From Rhinopithecus roxellana (Eukaryota; Chordata; Mammalia; Primates; Cercopithecidae), in the NCBI RefSeq assembly GCF_007565055.1, contig NC_044550.1, positions 86,056,033 through 86,120,032 of the forward strand: DNA of 64,000 nucleotides. The letters run 5' to 3'. Of this stretch, positions 45,443 through 57,681 are shown one piece after another (position 1 is the stretch's first letter; every line of letters begins with the position of its first letter). Made by a program: the position numbers and the translations under genes. The notes below the pieces were generated by a model. The model was not told the DNA's origin. It saw only the letters and a list, made by a program, of their open reading frames with translations, and ran no database searches.

Positions 45443-45839
45443 GAGTTTCATTAACTTTAAACCACAAGAAATTAATTACAGATTCACTGCTAATGAACAT
45501 ATGGGATAAGTGCTGACACTCAACTGGTTTCAGTTCAGTGATCGCAGAAACAAAGCAATGTTCACAGACGGATGGTGGGGGGAAACGTTAGTGAGTGGGG
45601 GCCAGGAAGCAAGATTCCTTCATAACTATGGAAAACAGTTCCAAAATATTCAGACAGAGAGAAAAGGGCTCCAAAATCCATCCCATTCTGAGTGTGAACA
45701 GACCTTCTCCATCACCGCCACCTGCTGTCTCTACCTCTAGAAGAAGCTGTAATGTCTGAGGAAGGAGGAGGTTGAGCAGGGGGGAGGGAGTAGGCAGAGA
45801 GGCATTGGCAAAGAACCATGGTTCCAGAGCAAAGACAAA

Positions 45840-45864
45840 CCCACCCCCACCCCCACCCCCACCC
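45840..45864 (-). repeat. (CCCCCA)n, G-quadruplex-type on the minus strand
   Basis: The plus strand holds five C-runs of 3, 5, 5, 5 and 3 separated by single A; the minus strand thus carries five G-runs with one-base T loops, a textbook G-quadruplex pattern. The 143-codon minus-strand frame crossing it (45588-46019) owes its poly-Gly run to this repeat and is not called. Confidence 0.95.
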
Positions 45865-46560
45865 AAAAAATAAAAAGAAGATAGAAAAAGAAAAGAAGAA
45901 ACATCATTTCTAAAGAAAAGTGTCATAGACCTGAAACAGATAGCTATCTGTACAAAGGGTTCATGTGTTATATCAGAGGGTAAGTCACTGAGCAATTGCA
46001 GAGAAATTAAGATGTTCATCCTGTATGTCCTTTTCTATTTAAATACGCTGACAATTTAAAACACCCTCATTGAAGATGCAGATCATGAAGACACTCACCT
46101 TTTCATATGCTGAGCTACAATGTCAAACTCTAAAGAAATCATTGCAGCAGGATCAACATCACTTTCTTTTCAAAATTCTTACCTCACTGCAAGCTGAAGA
46201 CAGCTATGTTGGGCTTCATATTTATTAACAAGATGTAAAAGCAAGTAATACTACCTGGTGTCATAAAATAGTGAATGCTGCCTCCCATATTACTTAGGAT
46301 AAACAAATTCCTCTCCTATTTCTATTCATGTCCAGAATAATCAGTTCATTATTCATCATCTGGGATGTATGCGTTATTCATGATTAAATATTTATCAATT
46401 CATATTGGTGGTTCTTCCTATTGAATCACTCTCCTATTCTTCTTACTCATCTGTGTTTACATCCAGTGAAAATATGTCTTCATTTGTCTATGAACTGGAA
46501 CAATTCTAAACACTTTGTGTCTACATATAGTATCTACCTTCTTAGTTGAAGTAACTTAAA
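45865..46560. other. Unique DNA, nothing recognised
   Basis: No exon or repeat family recognised between the C-rich repeat and the Alu. Confidence 0.45.
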
Positions 46561-46573
46561 AAAAAATTCTCTA

Positions 46574-46897
46574 GGCCATGCACGGTGGCTCACGCCTGTA
46601 ATCCCAGCACTTTAGGAGGCTGAGGCAGGTGGATCATTTGAGATCAGGAGTTCGAGGACAGCCTGGCCAACACGGTGAAACTGTATCTCTAACAAAAATG
46701 CTAAAAAATTAGCTGGGCATGGAGGTGGGCGCCTGTAATCCCAACTATTTGCAAGGCTGAGGCAGGAGCATCGTTTGCACACGAGAGGAGGAGATTGCAG
46801 TGGGCCAAGACCCTGCCACTGCACTCCAGCCTGGGTGACAGAGTGAGACTCTGTTTCAAAATAAATAAATAAAATATATAATAATAAAATACAAATA
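46574..46897 (+). mobile_element. AluS-like element
   Basis: Sense Alu from GGCCATGCACGGTGGCTCAC to an A-rich tail with ATAA units. Flanked by AAAAAATTCTCTA at 46561-46573 and 46898-46910, a perfect 13-bp target duplication. Divergence fits the AluS age class. Confidence 0.93.
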
Positions 46898-47329
46898 AAA
46901 AAATTCTCTAGATTTTTATTTTCTTTTGGAATTATGTCTTTTTTATATTCTTCTCCTTAGTTCTAAAATCATTTGCCATCAGTTTACACGATTTCTAACT
47001 CTATGTTGATAGAGATTTTCAGTTTAACATAGATGCTAATAAATTAATTTAGCTTCTGGTATGATTTTCATTTTTCTGTCTGTCAGAAATTTACCATCTC
47101 GAAAAACAAATCACTAGCTCTCAATTATAAGCAAAGTTATGTAATAATACTAATTAGAGAGTGTAAATGATCAGTTCATCATTTTATCAGATTTTAGAAA
47201 ACCATAATTTAAATAATGTAAATGGACTTGAGAAAGCATGATGAATTATAGACTGTAATTTGATTGCATTTGCAAACTTAAAAAAAGTTTTAATATATCA
47301 ACAATTTTAAATCTTTTTTTAAAAAAATT

Positions 47330-47585
47330 ACATTTTAATTGACAAATAATAATTGTATATTTTTATGTATTACGATGTAGTGTTTTGATACAGGTATACA
47401 TTGTGGAATGATTAAATCAGGGTCATTAACATGACCCTCACCTCTCACACTTATTTCTTTGTGATAAGAACATTTAAAATTTACCGTTCCAGCAATTTTG
47501 AAATATGCAGCACATTATTATTAACTATAGTCCCTCATGCTGTGCAATAGATCACTAGAAATATTCCTCCTAAATGAAACATGAA
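47330..47585 (+). repeat. L1 3' UTR (L1MA age)
   Basis: Matches the old L1 3' UTR: ATTTTAATTGACAAATAATA, ATTGTGGAATGATTAAATCA, TTTGAAATATGCAGCACATT and CATGCTGTGCAATAGATCAC. Confidence 0.8.
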
Positions 47586-47774
47586 ACTTTTGTTTATTCT
47601 TGGTGTATAAAAGAAAGAGAGCCCAAGCTAAGGCATTTCCCAAGGAAATTTTCCAGTGTCTCAAAGAGTATATAATTATATAGGTCACTATTGTGCTAAG
47701 TAGGTACACCTTTTAAAAACTGCAATTACTATTCTGATTGAAGGGGTGTTTGATCATTACTCTGCTGATGCTGA

Positions 47775-48010
47775 AAAAGTATAGTATGATGGTTAACGGT
47801 ACAGCCTTTAAAGTTTAAATGCTTACATTCAATTTCCAACTTTTTCATTTGCCAGCTAAGTAACTGTGCCTGTTTTCTTTTATGTAAAATGGGGAAAAAC
47901 TAGTTATTTGGAGAAAATATTATTTTCAAGATTAAAAGATATGGCATGATTTGCATAAAGTTTTCAGAGCCTGTAATGTGATAAGTACTCAATGAATGCT
48001 GGTTTCCTTG
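47775..48010 (+). repeat. MIR SINE
   Basis: Sense MIR: TAGTATGATGGTTAACGGTA, CCAGCTAAGTAACTGTGCC, TTTTATGTAAAATGGGGAAA and GATAAGTACTCAATGAATGC. Confidence 0.8.
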
Positions 48011-49479
48011 CATTGATAAATGATGGTGGGGGTGGGGGAGTGTCCAGGGAGGAAAACTGAATCTTATGACCCTTATAATAAGGATGCTGTGGTTTCCCTA
48101 GTATATCCATAGTTTATGAATATTTTGTCACCAGGTTCTTCGTGTATATTAGAGGGGCATGGGGTTAAAGAGAACTCCTGTTCTGTCGCGTGAATTAAAG
48201 GGAAGGGAATATCAAAATTGGGTTACTTTTCAGTATAAAGATTTGTTTAGATAAGTTATCTAATCCAGGGCCCTTGTAACCATTAAAGAAGACAAAGTCC
48301 AATGATTTGATTATTTGCTTTATTTTTCTTTATATCTCTGCATTGTATTTAATAGTTTTCTTTAAAATTCATCATGCGCAATAAAAATGTATCGACTTTC
48401 TCCTTTAGCTTCAGAGGCCCCACACTTTCCTGGTTTCTTCTTCCACCTCTCTGAATGTTTTTTCCATCTCCTATATATTTTCTTGAAGTGAATTATTGGA
48501 ATTTCATATTGCTTCATCATCCATTTCAATATAAGCTTAACTTTCTCTTAACAGAAGCAGAGCTCAGCCACCATTGACACAATTTCCAGTTCTCTACTTT
48601 CTTCCACTTCCTCAAAGTGGTAGACCTAGATATCTGCCTTAAAACAACCATCTTCTGGTGATCACCTTCCTTTGGGACATCTAGATACAACCTACTTGAC
48701 TCACCCCATGGAGCCCTACACACTGCATGGACAGTGCGGATATGCCACAGTGACCACCTCTCAGTCACAGTGTGACTCCACAGAACTCTCTTCTGTGTAC
48801 TCTAAACCCACCAAGCAGAACTCCCTGAGAGAATACTGCTTGGATAATGCCTTGGACCTCAGTAAATGCCATGGTCCCCAGGTCTTCTTATCTCTCTTGC
48901 TCCCCACCTGCTGGTTGAGTGTCCATGCCCCTCCCAATTGGTTTTGTAAAGGGTGCTGCCCTTGTCTCTCTGGGATCTGTGAGTAAGAAAATGATTCTGT
49001 TATTTCATGTGTTTTGTTGAGTTGCCTCGTCTGGGTCTCATGTGACCAATATACCCAAACCTAACTTCTTTCCCAGTTAGGGCTCTCACAGAGAGTGGCT
49101 ACATTACTAGAAATAAAACAGAGATGAGACAAGAGCAGCAAGGGCATTTGCCAGCATAAACAATTTTCTGTGAGAGGGCCACCTGGTCATGGGTTGGACA
49201 CTTAGGCAGTGGAGTGTCTACCAAGATAAAAAAGAAAAAAAGTATCCCATGAGAGGCACATTGTAAACATCCATGATTGAATCTTTTGATTACTAGTCAG
49301 GGCAGAGCTAGAGCTTATGGCCACTCTCATGAGGAAGAACTCAGGACCAACTTACAGAAAATAGAGCAAGTCCTCTTCCTATCACCGCACTCAATCTTTT
49401 TTCTTCTTTAAATCTTCTTTTTGAAAAATATGTACTCCCTTAGTTTCATCTACCATTTAAAATTCAGATTTCCTAATGT
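48011..49479. other. Unassigned DNA; 48500-49080 may be LTR-like
   Basis: The 104-codon frame at 48672-48986 and the antisense frame at 48526-48768 overlap and lack a recognisable domain. The block to about 49080 ends with TTGAGTTGCCTCGTCTGGGTC, which has an LTR feel but is not identified. Confidence 0.35.
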
Positions 49480-49900
49480 TACAGATCAAGCTACCTTCTT
49501 GAAATCCCTGGATGTCTCACTGAGAGTTTAAAATCTACACGTCTAAAATAAAATTTTACTTTCACATCCCAAATATTTTTATTCTCTTAAATTCCCTCTC
49601 TGAGGGAGAGCCTGAAATCCACTCATTAGTCCAAACAAGAAACCTAGGAGTTATCCTGATTTTCTATCACTCCCTGACTTCCATCATCTCATTTTCAATT
49701 AAGTTCTACAAGTGTCTTTATACTCTCTCTCAGCCTTTCAGTCTTCAGGTTCCTAATCCAACATTTCATCATTTCTTCTCCAAATCACCACACTAACCCA
49801 CCAATCCTCACTGGGTGTTCCTCTTTCCATATTGTTTTTCATTGCATATTATGAGGTATGGCTTTCCTTTCCTGCTCAAAATATGTTTATTCTTACATTT
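49480..49900 (+). repeat. L2 fragment, sense
   Basis: Resembles the L2 ORF2 end region: GAAACCTAGGAGTTATCCTG, ATTTTCTATCACTCCCTGAC, TTCTCCAAATCACCACACTA. Same strand as 50150-50690 and probably part of one L2 copy split by younger sequence. Confidence 0.55.
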
Positions 49901-49996
49901 CATCAGCAAGTATATACTCAGCATCTACAGTTCTAGGGGCCCAGGACACTATGATGACTAGGTTCTTTGCTTGATGCTGTTTACAGATCATTTTAA

Positions 49997-50066
49997 ATAC
50001 ACATATATATACACACACACACATATATATACACACACATATATATATAAACATAAGCACTTATAT

Positions 50067-50099
<33 letters not shown>
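49997..50099. repeat. Mirror-arranged AC/AT then TG microsatellite
   Basis: AC and AT runs (to about 50055) are followed by ATAAGCACTTAT and then a GT run to 50099. AC on one side and GT on the other of a short palindromic centre makes an imperfect inverted repeat that could extrude as a hairpin. Confidence 0.9.
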
Positions 50100-50100
<1 letters not shown>

Positions 50101-50149
50101 TAGACCTATAAGAGCATCAAAGCTACCAAAGATTTCCATTTCACTTTGG

Positions 50150-50690
50150 AAATGTATTAAAAGTATTCTTCTCTCACTTGTATATTCATTTATTCATCCA
50201 TCCATCCACTAACTTTTCTTTAGTGTCTCTTTAATGTCTTCTTGATAAAGTTCAAACTCATTAGTATTACATACAAGTGCCTCTGTGATCTTATCTCTGC
50301 GTCTCTCACTAGCTATATTTTCTGCTACTCTTCCATGTATCTTCTACATTCCGAGAACAAGTTTTGTGTGCACTTATAATCTTATCTCCTGCCTGAAAGT
50401 TGATATTTCTATCTCTTCTAAGAAGAATATCCTTTCTGCTTCATTCATGGAAACTGAAACTCACATATTCAGAATAACTTGTTTTGACCCACCTACCTTT
50501 CAGGTTGTTAGAGACCCCTCGTCATACATAAATCTATGTCTCCAGCTGTCCTATTGTATGATAATTGTTTATTTTTTAATTTCCACTGTGAACTTTCTAA
50601 TGCATCCCCATCATGTTTACTTTCTTACACAATGACTGTCACATAGTAGCAATTTATAAATGTCTTTTGAATGAATAAATGACAGAATGA
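50150..50690 (+). repeat. L2 3' third, sense
   Basis: Well-ordered L2: GATAAAGTTCAAACTCATTA, TACAAGTGCCTCTGTGATCT, TCTGCTACTCTTCCATGTAT, CTGTGAACTTTCTAATGCAT, then the tail AATTTATAAATGTCTTTTGAATGAATAAAT. The 116-codon frame at 50285-50635 runs sense through this region and is decayed L2 rather than a gene. Confidence 0.75.
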
Positions 50691-50853
50691 ATAAATAAAT
50701 TATCCCATTTGGGTCAGATGCTGCAGAAATATTCTGGGCTTTGTTGACCAGAATGTTTTCATTTCTTCTTTTCTTCTGAAGAGTCCTGGAATGGTGGCCT
50801 AAAACTACTATGAAAGATTTCCTAAATTAGGTTTAATTTAGTAGCAAAGTCAA

Positions 50854-51228
50854 CTAAATTCCAACAAAATTACCATCTTTAGAGGTACCTAAAAATCTAT
50901 TTAGCAACAAAAATACCAAGAGCAGTAGGAAATGGTTGATCAAACGTTTCTTCTTAGACCTGATGAGCACAGCTTTTTTTGTTGAAAATGATGAGGCCCA
51001 CACATTTTCAAATCTGTTCAGTTCACTGAAAGGGTAGCATGCCTCAAGATCTTCATTCTTGAAATTTACCTTCACCTCATCTGCCCGCACAACACTCGGG
51101 AGTTCTGAGAACTGATAAAGTTTCTGAAGTTCTTTGTGTCCGTTGTCTCCCACTTTTTTCTTAAAGACAGGAGTATACTGAAAGTGCCAAACACTGAAAA
51201 CTGGTATAGCTGTTGAGGCTAATCTCAT
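50854..51228 (-). other. Unexplained 124-codon minus-strand reading frame
   Basis: Open for 124 codons on the minus strand with an ATG near 51228. Residues ~24-80 (from FKKKVGDNGHKELQ to NRFENVWASS) are balanced in composition, unlike the low-complexity frames elsewhere; the C-terminal part is Leu-rich with basic residues before it (IRSKKKRLINHF) and could resemble a single membrane segment. No transposon, domain or splice context is recognised. It could be chance, part of a decayed processed pseudogene, or an exon. I give no function. Confidence 0.2.
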
Positions 51229-52270
51229 CTATTCAAACAACGTGAAAACAGTGAGTGGATCTGCAAGTGATATAACAGTAGCCCCTGCCTGTATTAGAGT
51301 CTTGGGTCAAATTATAGCAATCTTCAGCTTTGCAAATTTCCCAGGGCTCTTTTAACAAATAAAGTGCTCCTCAAAATCTGACTAAAAATTATATTTTTTC
51401 ATTGAATTCTTCATAGAAGGATCATTTAGTGATACTGGCTTCGAGAAGACTGAGTCTTTGCAAATTACAGATAATGCTCAGCACAGTGCATGTACGAATT
51501 AAATGTTTAGCTGTGAGGCCATAAATACATAAATTCTAGAATGAAAAGTATTACCTCATGCAGGAAATGGGAGATTTTACATATGCATACATATATAATT
51601 CTATGTATGAAATATTATATATGTGTCTCTTCTTAAAGCCAGACAACCAAATAGCATAAATAAGCAAGGATTAAAATTCAGTTTGACATTACACAATTAT
51701 TTAATGTTCTGAAATCTTCCAAAGCTAAAAGGAAGTTAAATTTCCATTAGTAAGACTATTCTATAATACTGCATTGTTCATTAATTGTTGCTTGAAGATT
51801 GAGTATGAAGTAATGGATTCTATGGCACTTACATAATATTTTATATTTGCAAAGTGCTTTGCAATTGTGTGCCAGTTAAATGTTAACCGGCCTTATATCC
51901 ATTATGGATGAGAATAAGAAATGTCTATATGTAGAAGGACAGATTATTGGAACTTCTTTAAATGAGACAAGAAACCTTTTCATTAACTACGTATGTCCTG
52001 TAAATTATTGACCTGTCTACATCTTCCATTTTATCAACAGTCTTTGAAGTTGAAAGTTTAAAACACTAGCCATTCCTCAATTTTCATTCAGATCTTGGCA
52101 CAAAACTGCACTGATTCCAATAATCACATATTTTTTTCTAATCAGTATTCATCCCAATTTGTCAATTTACCATGTATTATCATGCATGTTAGCACTAGCA
52201 TCCTCTTCTTCAACTCTACACTATAGAAAATCTTTTTCAGTTGGAAGGAATTTTAAAATTTAACTTTCTT
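51229..52270. other. Unique DNA with a small palindrome
   Basis: No exon or repeat family recognised. At 51847-51864 TTGCAAAG and CTTTGCAA form a perfect inverted repeat with a 2-base centre. Confidence 0.45.
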
Positions 52271-52304
52271 TTTTTTTTTAACCCATCTTTTTTTTTTTTT
52301 TTAC
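52271..52304. repeat. T-rich low complexity
   Basis: Two T-runs separated by AACCCATC. Confidence 0.85.
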
Positions 52305-54160
52305 TGTATTTTTTGCAAAAGGCTTAAAAGTCTTTCAGGCCCTTGTTTATTATTTAAATTTGTCTGCAATTCAATAGGATTAATCAATATTTTAACATAT
52401 ATATAACACTTCTCAATTATTTCCTATTACATTATACTTATCAACATAGGATCTTTGCATAAATAATGTGTTTATTCTTCTACATAATTTTCTTTAAAAT
52501 CTTGTATTAGAAAGACATTTTTTCCCTCCTTTAGTTTAGTGTCAAATGAAATTGGGTGAACTGAAATAGGGCATGTCAGACCTACCAGATAGCAGAAACT
52601 CTTTAAGAATCTGCAAAAACTGCTTCTTGAAAATCCTAACTCAAAGTAGTTATTTGTTGAGCAATAATTGTGAATACACTATGTGGATATCTGCTTAAAT
52701 GGTAATGATTATTCACAACTCAACTGCACATGCAATTGAATTTTTTAGTAATGTGTCTGATTTAATTTATTTAATCAAACAAACCAGAATGTTCACATCC
52801 CTGACTGGTCAGGAAGACTAAATCAAAGGCGCTGAAACAGGTCAAGTGACAGCCCAGAGGGACCGGATGGAGGGTGGGTATATGGTGGTGCTGAGAATTG
52901 GAAGATGGTCAGGGAGAGGCCGAGCAGAATACTCTGGTGAGACAACACACAGAATGGAAGGATTAGGGGAGACAGACAGAGCACTGCAGGAAAATCAAGT
53001 GACAGAACTAAGACAGTTACCCGAATGTTAGTTCAGATTTGGGGCAGAGATGTCTGATAGGTACACAGAAGTGTACAACCAGACTTTGGGAGAGGGAAGG
53101 AGGTCGAGGGGAAGTAATAGATTTACGGGTCATTGTGCAGTGATTTCTCTTGCTCTATTTTAAACTGAGATATGGGTTTGCAAAGTCAAGATGTTATGTT
53201 CTACATACTTATTTCTGGGTATTTTGGTAAGCTTAGGGAAAGGTATTATATCAACTATATAACAAGGTTATATACAAGTTAAGAAAACTTTAAAGAAATA
53301 AATAATCTAAGTACAATTTAGGACTGTTTTCATGAATTCTCAACTGTCATCACTTACTACTTATCTAACTCTGATTTTCCATACAGAACAATTTATCCCC
53401 CAAATATAATCATTTCAAAGAGGCAAATCCCTCTCCCTTGGGGAAAAATTAGGGTTAGGTTAGACTCAGTCTAGTGTTGTGGCTCTGGAGCAGTGAGCTT
53501 TTAAAGCTCATTTTTCTCGACAGTCCCTTATAATAAGGTAATCCTCCCTCCCTTCTTACCCTTAATAAAGGACAAGCATTGTTCTGAGTTTACTGTTGTC
53601 ATCTCTGCTCCAGGAGTTCTGCCCTAGCCTACCTTGGCTTCCAGCTTCTGCTTTTTTTCAGACTTGGAAAGAAAAAGAAACACAAAATCAGAAACAAAAA
53701 GTTAGAATACTTGTATACATTTTTCTTTTTGTTGCCATGAACCCATAAAACTCTTTCTAATCAGACGAAATCATTGTCTTTTCTCCACCTCAGTCCTTTG
53801 ATCTTTGTGGCAACATCTAATTCATGCTAATTTGCTTTGGATATTTCATCCTCAGCCAGCTGTGACACCTGAGTAATTTCACATACAAAATACATTTCTG
53901 AAATATTCATATTTATCAATTTTACTAAAGTATTTTATACTTTTAAAGTACATTTAAACAGACTCCTAAATCAATTTAAAAAGGAAGATGAAAAGAGGTT
54001 TAATACAGGCAATAAAAAGTGTCTGCGCAATGTACATTTGTAGCATGCATAAGTAAAATACTACGCGAAGATACAAAGTAAATACCTTGGCTTTTTTCTG
54101 TTAGCAAAGTGAAATACGTTCTAACATTTAAGTTTTAGGGATGGACACTAATGAGAAAAA
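52305..54160. other. Unique DNA, no gene recognised
   Basis: The 61-codon frame at 52846-53031 has no recognisable features. No repeat family named. Confidence 0.45.
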
Positions 54161-54164
54161 TCAA

Positions 54165-54430
54165 TCTTTTTAAATATGTAAATTTATGGGGTACAAGTGC
54201 AATTTCATTACACGCATAGATTGTGCAATGGTCAAGTCAGGACTTTTAGGATGTCCATCACCTGAAGGATGTACTTTGTACCCATTAAGTAATTTCTCAT
54301 CCTCCAGCCGCTTAGCCTTCCTACTCTCCATCGGCTATCATTTCACCCTCTCTCTTCATGTGTACACATATTTTAGCACCTACTTATGAGTGAGAACATG
54401 TGACAGTTGTCTTTCTGTGTCTGACATGGT
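54165..54430 (-). repeat. L1 3' end (L1MA/PB age), antisense
   Basis: Antisense L1 3' end: TATGGGGTACAAGTGCAATT, GGATGTCCATCACCTGAAGG, GTACCCATTAAGTAATTTCT and ACTTATGAGTGAGAACATGTG. The 67-codon plus-strand frame across it is a by-product. Confidence 0.75.
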
Positions 54431-55685
54431 TTTAAAAAAAAGTCTTGCGTTAAAGATCTGAAAAAAAAAAATAAGTGCAGTTGCTGACACTTTTGGGACA
54501 GCCTCACAAATAAGAAAAAAGTGAGATAACAACAAATGAAATGATTACTTAAAATTAGGTAGAATTGGATTTGAACATTAAAGAGACTTGTGGAAGAGAT
54601 ATTCTGAGCCGTAATAAACAGGCATATTTATGTAATAATCTTTATAAGGTAATTATTTTCCCTTTGAATGTATTTGGAAGGAAAGTTTACTGGCAGATTT
54701 ATTAGCAGATTTGTGGTATTTTGTCTTATCACTTGGAAGGCATTCATTCCAATCTGCAAAGGAATGCTTATTTTACTAGTATGTGCTACGTTTTAACATC
54801 TTCATAGTTCACGTTCTAGGCATGTTCTATGTTCTATATGTGATCTATGTAGTAAAGATGAAAATGTGTTGTAACATTTGATGCATTCATGAGAAATTCT
54901 GTATATCATGGAAGTTATTTATATAATTTACTGAGACTAAAACAGATACAATTTATTGCCAATTTAAATTTTTACATAAGAAAAGAAAATATGTGCAATT
55001 TGCAAAATAGTTCATAAAAGCTGTTAAATTTGACACATTTCCATGGCTTGCATCAATCAATCATGGATTTTTTAGTGCAAGCATTTTCAGTTTTGTACTC
55101 AATGAATACACAACAATACATAAGGCTTATTTCTCTTCTTCTTCTTATAGTTATCTCATTAAATCTGTCCAAAGAAATGCATATTTGAAAACATTTTTCC
55201 CCAATGGTAAATGTGTGAGAGCAGCAACACAGCAATGTTTTCATTTTTTTCTCAAGATTCTACTTAATATCCAAAGCATTCATATGCAAAAATTAGTGAG
55301 CCAAACGAAGAGGGTGATTTCACAGCAGTGCTTGCTAGATTCTATTTTGCTGAATAAGAATGAACAAAAACCTAAAGGCTGATCCCATCAACTCCTCCCA
55401 TGGAGAATAAGTGTTCTCCACAGATATTGTAGGGGCCCCTTACCTGTGACAGTTATTTAGAAGACAAGAGGCTTAACCACTTTATTTAGTACTTTACTCA
55501 AAACATTAACTTAAGAGAAAAGCTGTCAGTGCTGGGGAGGAGGCGAGGATTGGGATAGGCAGAAAATCAGAGGTACCAAGGCCAACCTGATTCATCTGGC
55601 AAAGCTTTCCTTGGCTAATATTATTAATGACAATCCTTTTCTCCGTCTGCTACTAAGCTTGGATGGGATGGAATGGATGGGATAT
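54431..55685. other. Unique AT-rich DNA, no gene recognised
   Basis: No exon or repeat family recognised; short overlapping frames near 55053-55382 occur on both strands. Confidence 0.45.
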
Positions 55686-55835
55686 TGGTAGGGTTGCAAG
55701 ATTTAGCAAATAAAAACACAGGATGCTCAGTTAAACTTGATTTCAGATAAACAATATATAATTTTGTCAATGAATGAATATTTTACAATGATCCAAGATA
55801 CAAATTCAACTGGACATTCTGTAATTTCCTCAACA
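55686..55835. repeat. Ancient repeat, possibly half of a palindromic DNA transposon
   Basis: GGTAGGGTTGCAAGATTTAG, CAAATAAAAACACAGGATGC, TCAGTTAAACTTGATTTCAG and ATAAACAATATATAATTTTG match a common mammalian repeat whose full form I remember as palindromic; only one arm is present here. Family name not secure. Confidence 0.45.
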
Positions 55836-57681
55836 GCCTTAGATGTGGGGAGACAGCATGGACAAGGACAAGCTTGTGAAGAAGAAAGGAAAAGGAGGTG
55901 CATGATAGCCAAGGTCATATCACCATTCCATGAAAAGCCTCTCTACCAGTCCCTATCTTACATAATTTTCCCTCTCCATCACCATTTCAGGCCTGTGTTG
56001 AATATTCCTCATGAATTCTGAGAGTCTCTTGTACTCTAATACAAATTTGAAAGCCTTATTTGAGTTAAGAGCCACAAATGTATTTTACTACATTTTCTTA
56101 TCCAAACTGTTTTTATGTGAGGCTATGTTTTGTTGAAACCTCCTCCTGATGACCACACATTGTTTTAATCCTTCACTGGACGTAACATTCCCCTCTTGTG
56201 AACATTGTTTGTCTTCCGCAATCTAGAAATAATTGATACAAATGAGGAGAGGAGGCACCCAAACTGCCCTGAGCTGAATGCTTTTACATATGCCAAATGC
56301 TTTTGCAAAATGTCTAAAAACAATTTAACTCTCCTCCTAAACCAACATCTTAGTTTTACTTCTCCAAAATGCGTTTGTTGCTATTACATATACAATATGT
56401 ATTTTGGACAACTTACTCAAGGCTGATGCTACAACAAGATTCTTAAACTCATTCCAGCCAAACTTTATAAATGCGGAGAATGTTGACCATCATGGCTGAT
56501 AAAATGATAGTACACCTGGGAATCTCAGTTCAATCAGCAATCTAAATTGAGTTTGCACTTTGTTCTGCATGCATCTGTTTCACCTATCATTACTAGGGCC
56601 AAGTGGAGTGCAGGTCAATGTTTAGAGACATCCAAAGTAGGGTCTACAGTCGTGTTCATGTTGGATCTGGTTGAACTGTTGGAAGCTAGAGAGTTAAGGA
56701 GAAGCTCTTCACCATTTCTTCAATGAACTCATGCTTTGGCTCTCCCCCATGCATATAGAATGCAGCTCACATAAAGAGTGAGTGCATGATGTGATCTCAT
56801 CCTGTAGTTGGACATTACTTTGTTGGCTCCCACACTTAAAGCAATTTGAATTTCTCAGCAGCCATACATCACCAATTTTGACAGAATTTGCAGGTTTGTT
56901 CTTTACTCCCAGCCTAATGGATGAAATGAAACTTGGTGAGCTCCCAGAGTTGGACAACCTTCAGAATGCTGAGACATACTAAATGAAGGAAAAAAGTCCT
57001 TTTGTGAGTTCTCCAAAACTGAGACCTCCTAGTGACTATGGCAAGGTCCTATTGTTTCAGTGAAAAGTTGTTGAACTTTGTGAACCATTAAGTGATCTCT
57101 ACAGTTACAAAAGCTTCTGAGATTCCAAAACCCTTTGTTCATCCTTTTTGTTTTTCCAGGCAAAGAAAATGGCATTTTTCATAGCGGCACCTTCACTAGT
57201 AAAATGACTTGCACATGCAAAATAGATTCTCAGTGAATATTTGTTCATTCCTGATTATCCCCAAGAGAACAGACACATTATAAAACCACTTCAAACTGTT
57301 CAGGTTAGGATTTTTTGTTTGGACTTTTGCTCTTCATTTGTCCACTTAGTTGAAATCCCATCTTAATGCCCTTTGATTAAGATTGGTTACAAGATTAATA
57401 GCTCCAAATCTATTCTTGTTGTGCTTGTATATTTGTAGTGGCATCAAACAACACAGTTTTCAATGAATGACTCTTCCAATATATCAGTTAGATTTACTAT
57501 AAAAATCTGTCTGAAAAGTACAGATTTCTTACTAGTATACTCTACTTCTTAGCAGACCAGAAATAGCATACAAACATCTCTTATTTATTTTTCATACGCT
57601 ATAATTTTGACCTTGCTTCTGATAATGATTGCTATGTAAAAATAGAAAAGAGCCATTGACCCAGATAAAACAATTTTTTTA
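55836..57681. other. Unique DNA, no gene recognised
   Basis: 1.8 kb with only short frames (56205-56426, 56709-56982 on both strands), none with a recognisable domain. Confidence 0.45.

Noticed and set aside
45588..46019. 143-codon minus-strand frame with a poly-glycine run
   Set aside because: The glycine run is the translated CCCCCA repeat; the rest is low complexity with no domain or splice context.
50285..50635. 116-codon plus-strand frame
   Set aside because: It lies within a sense L2 copy and reads as decayed L2-derived sequence.
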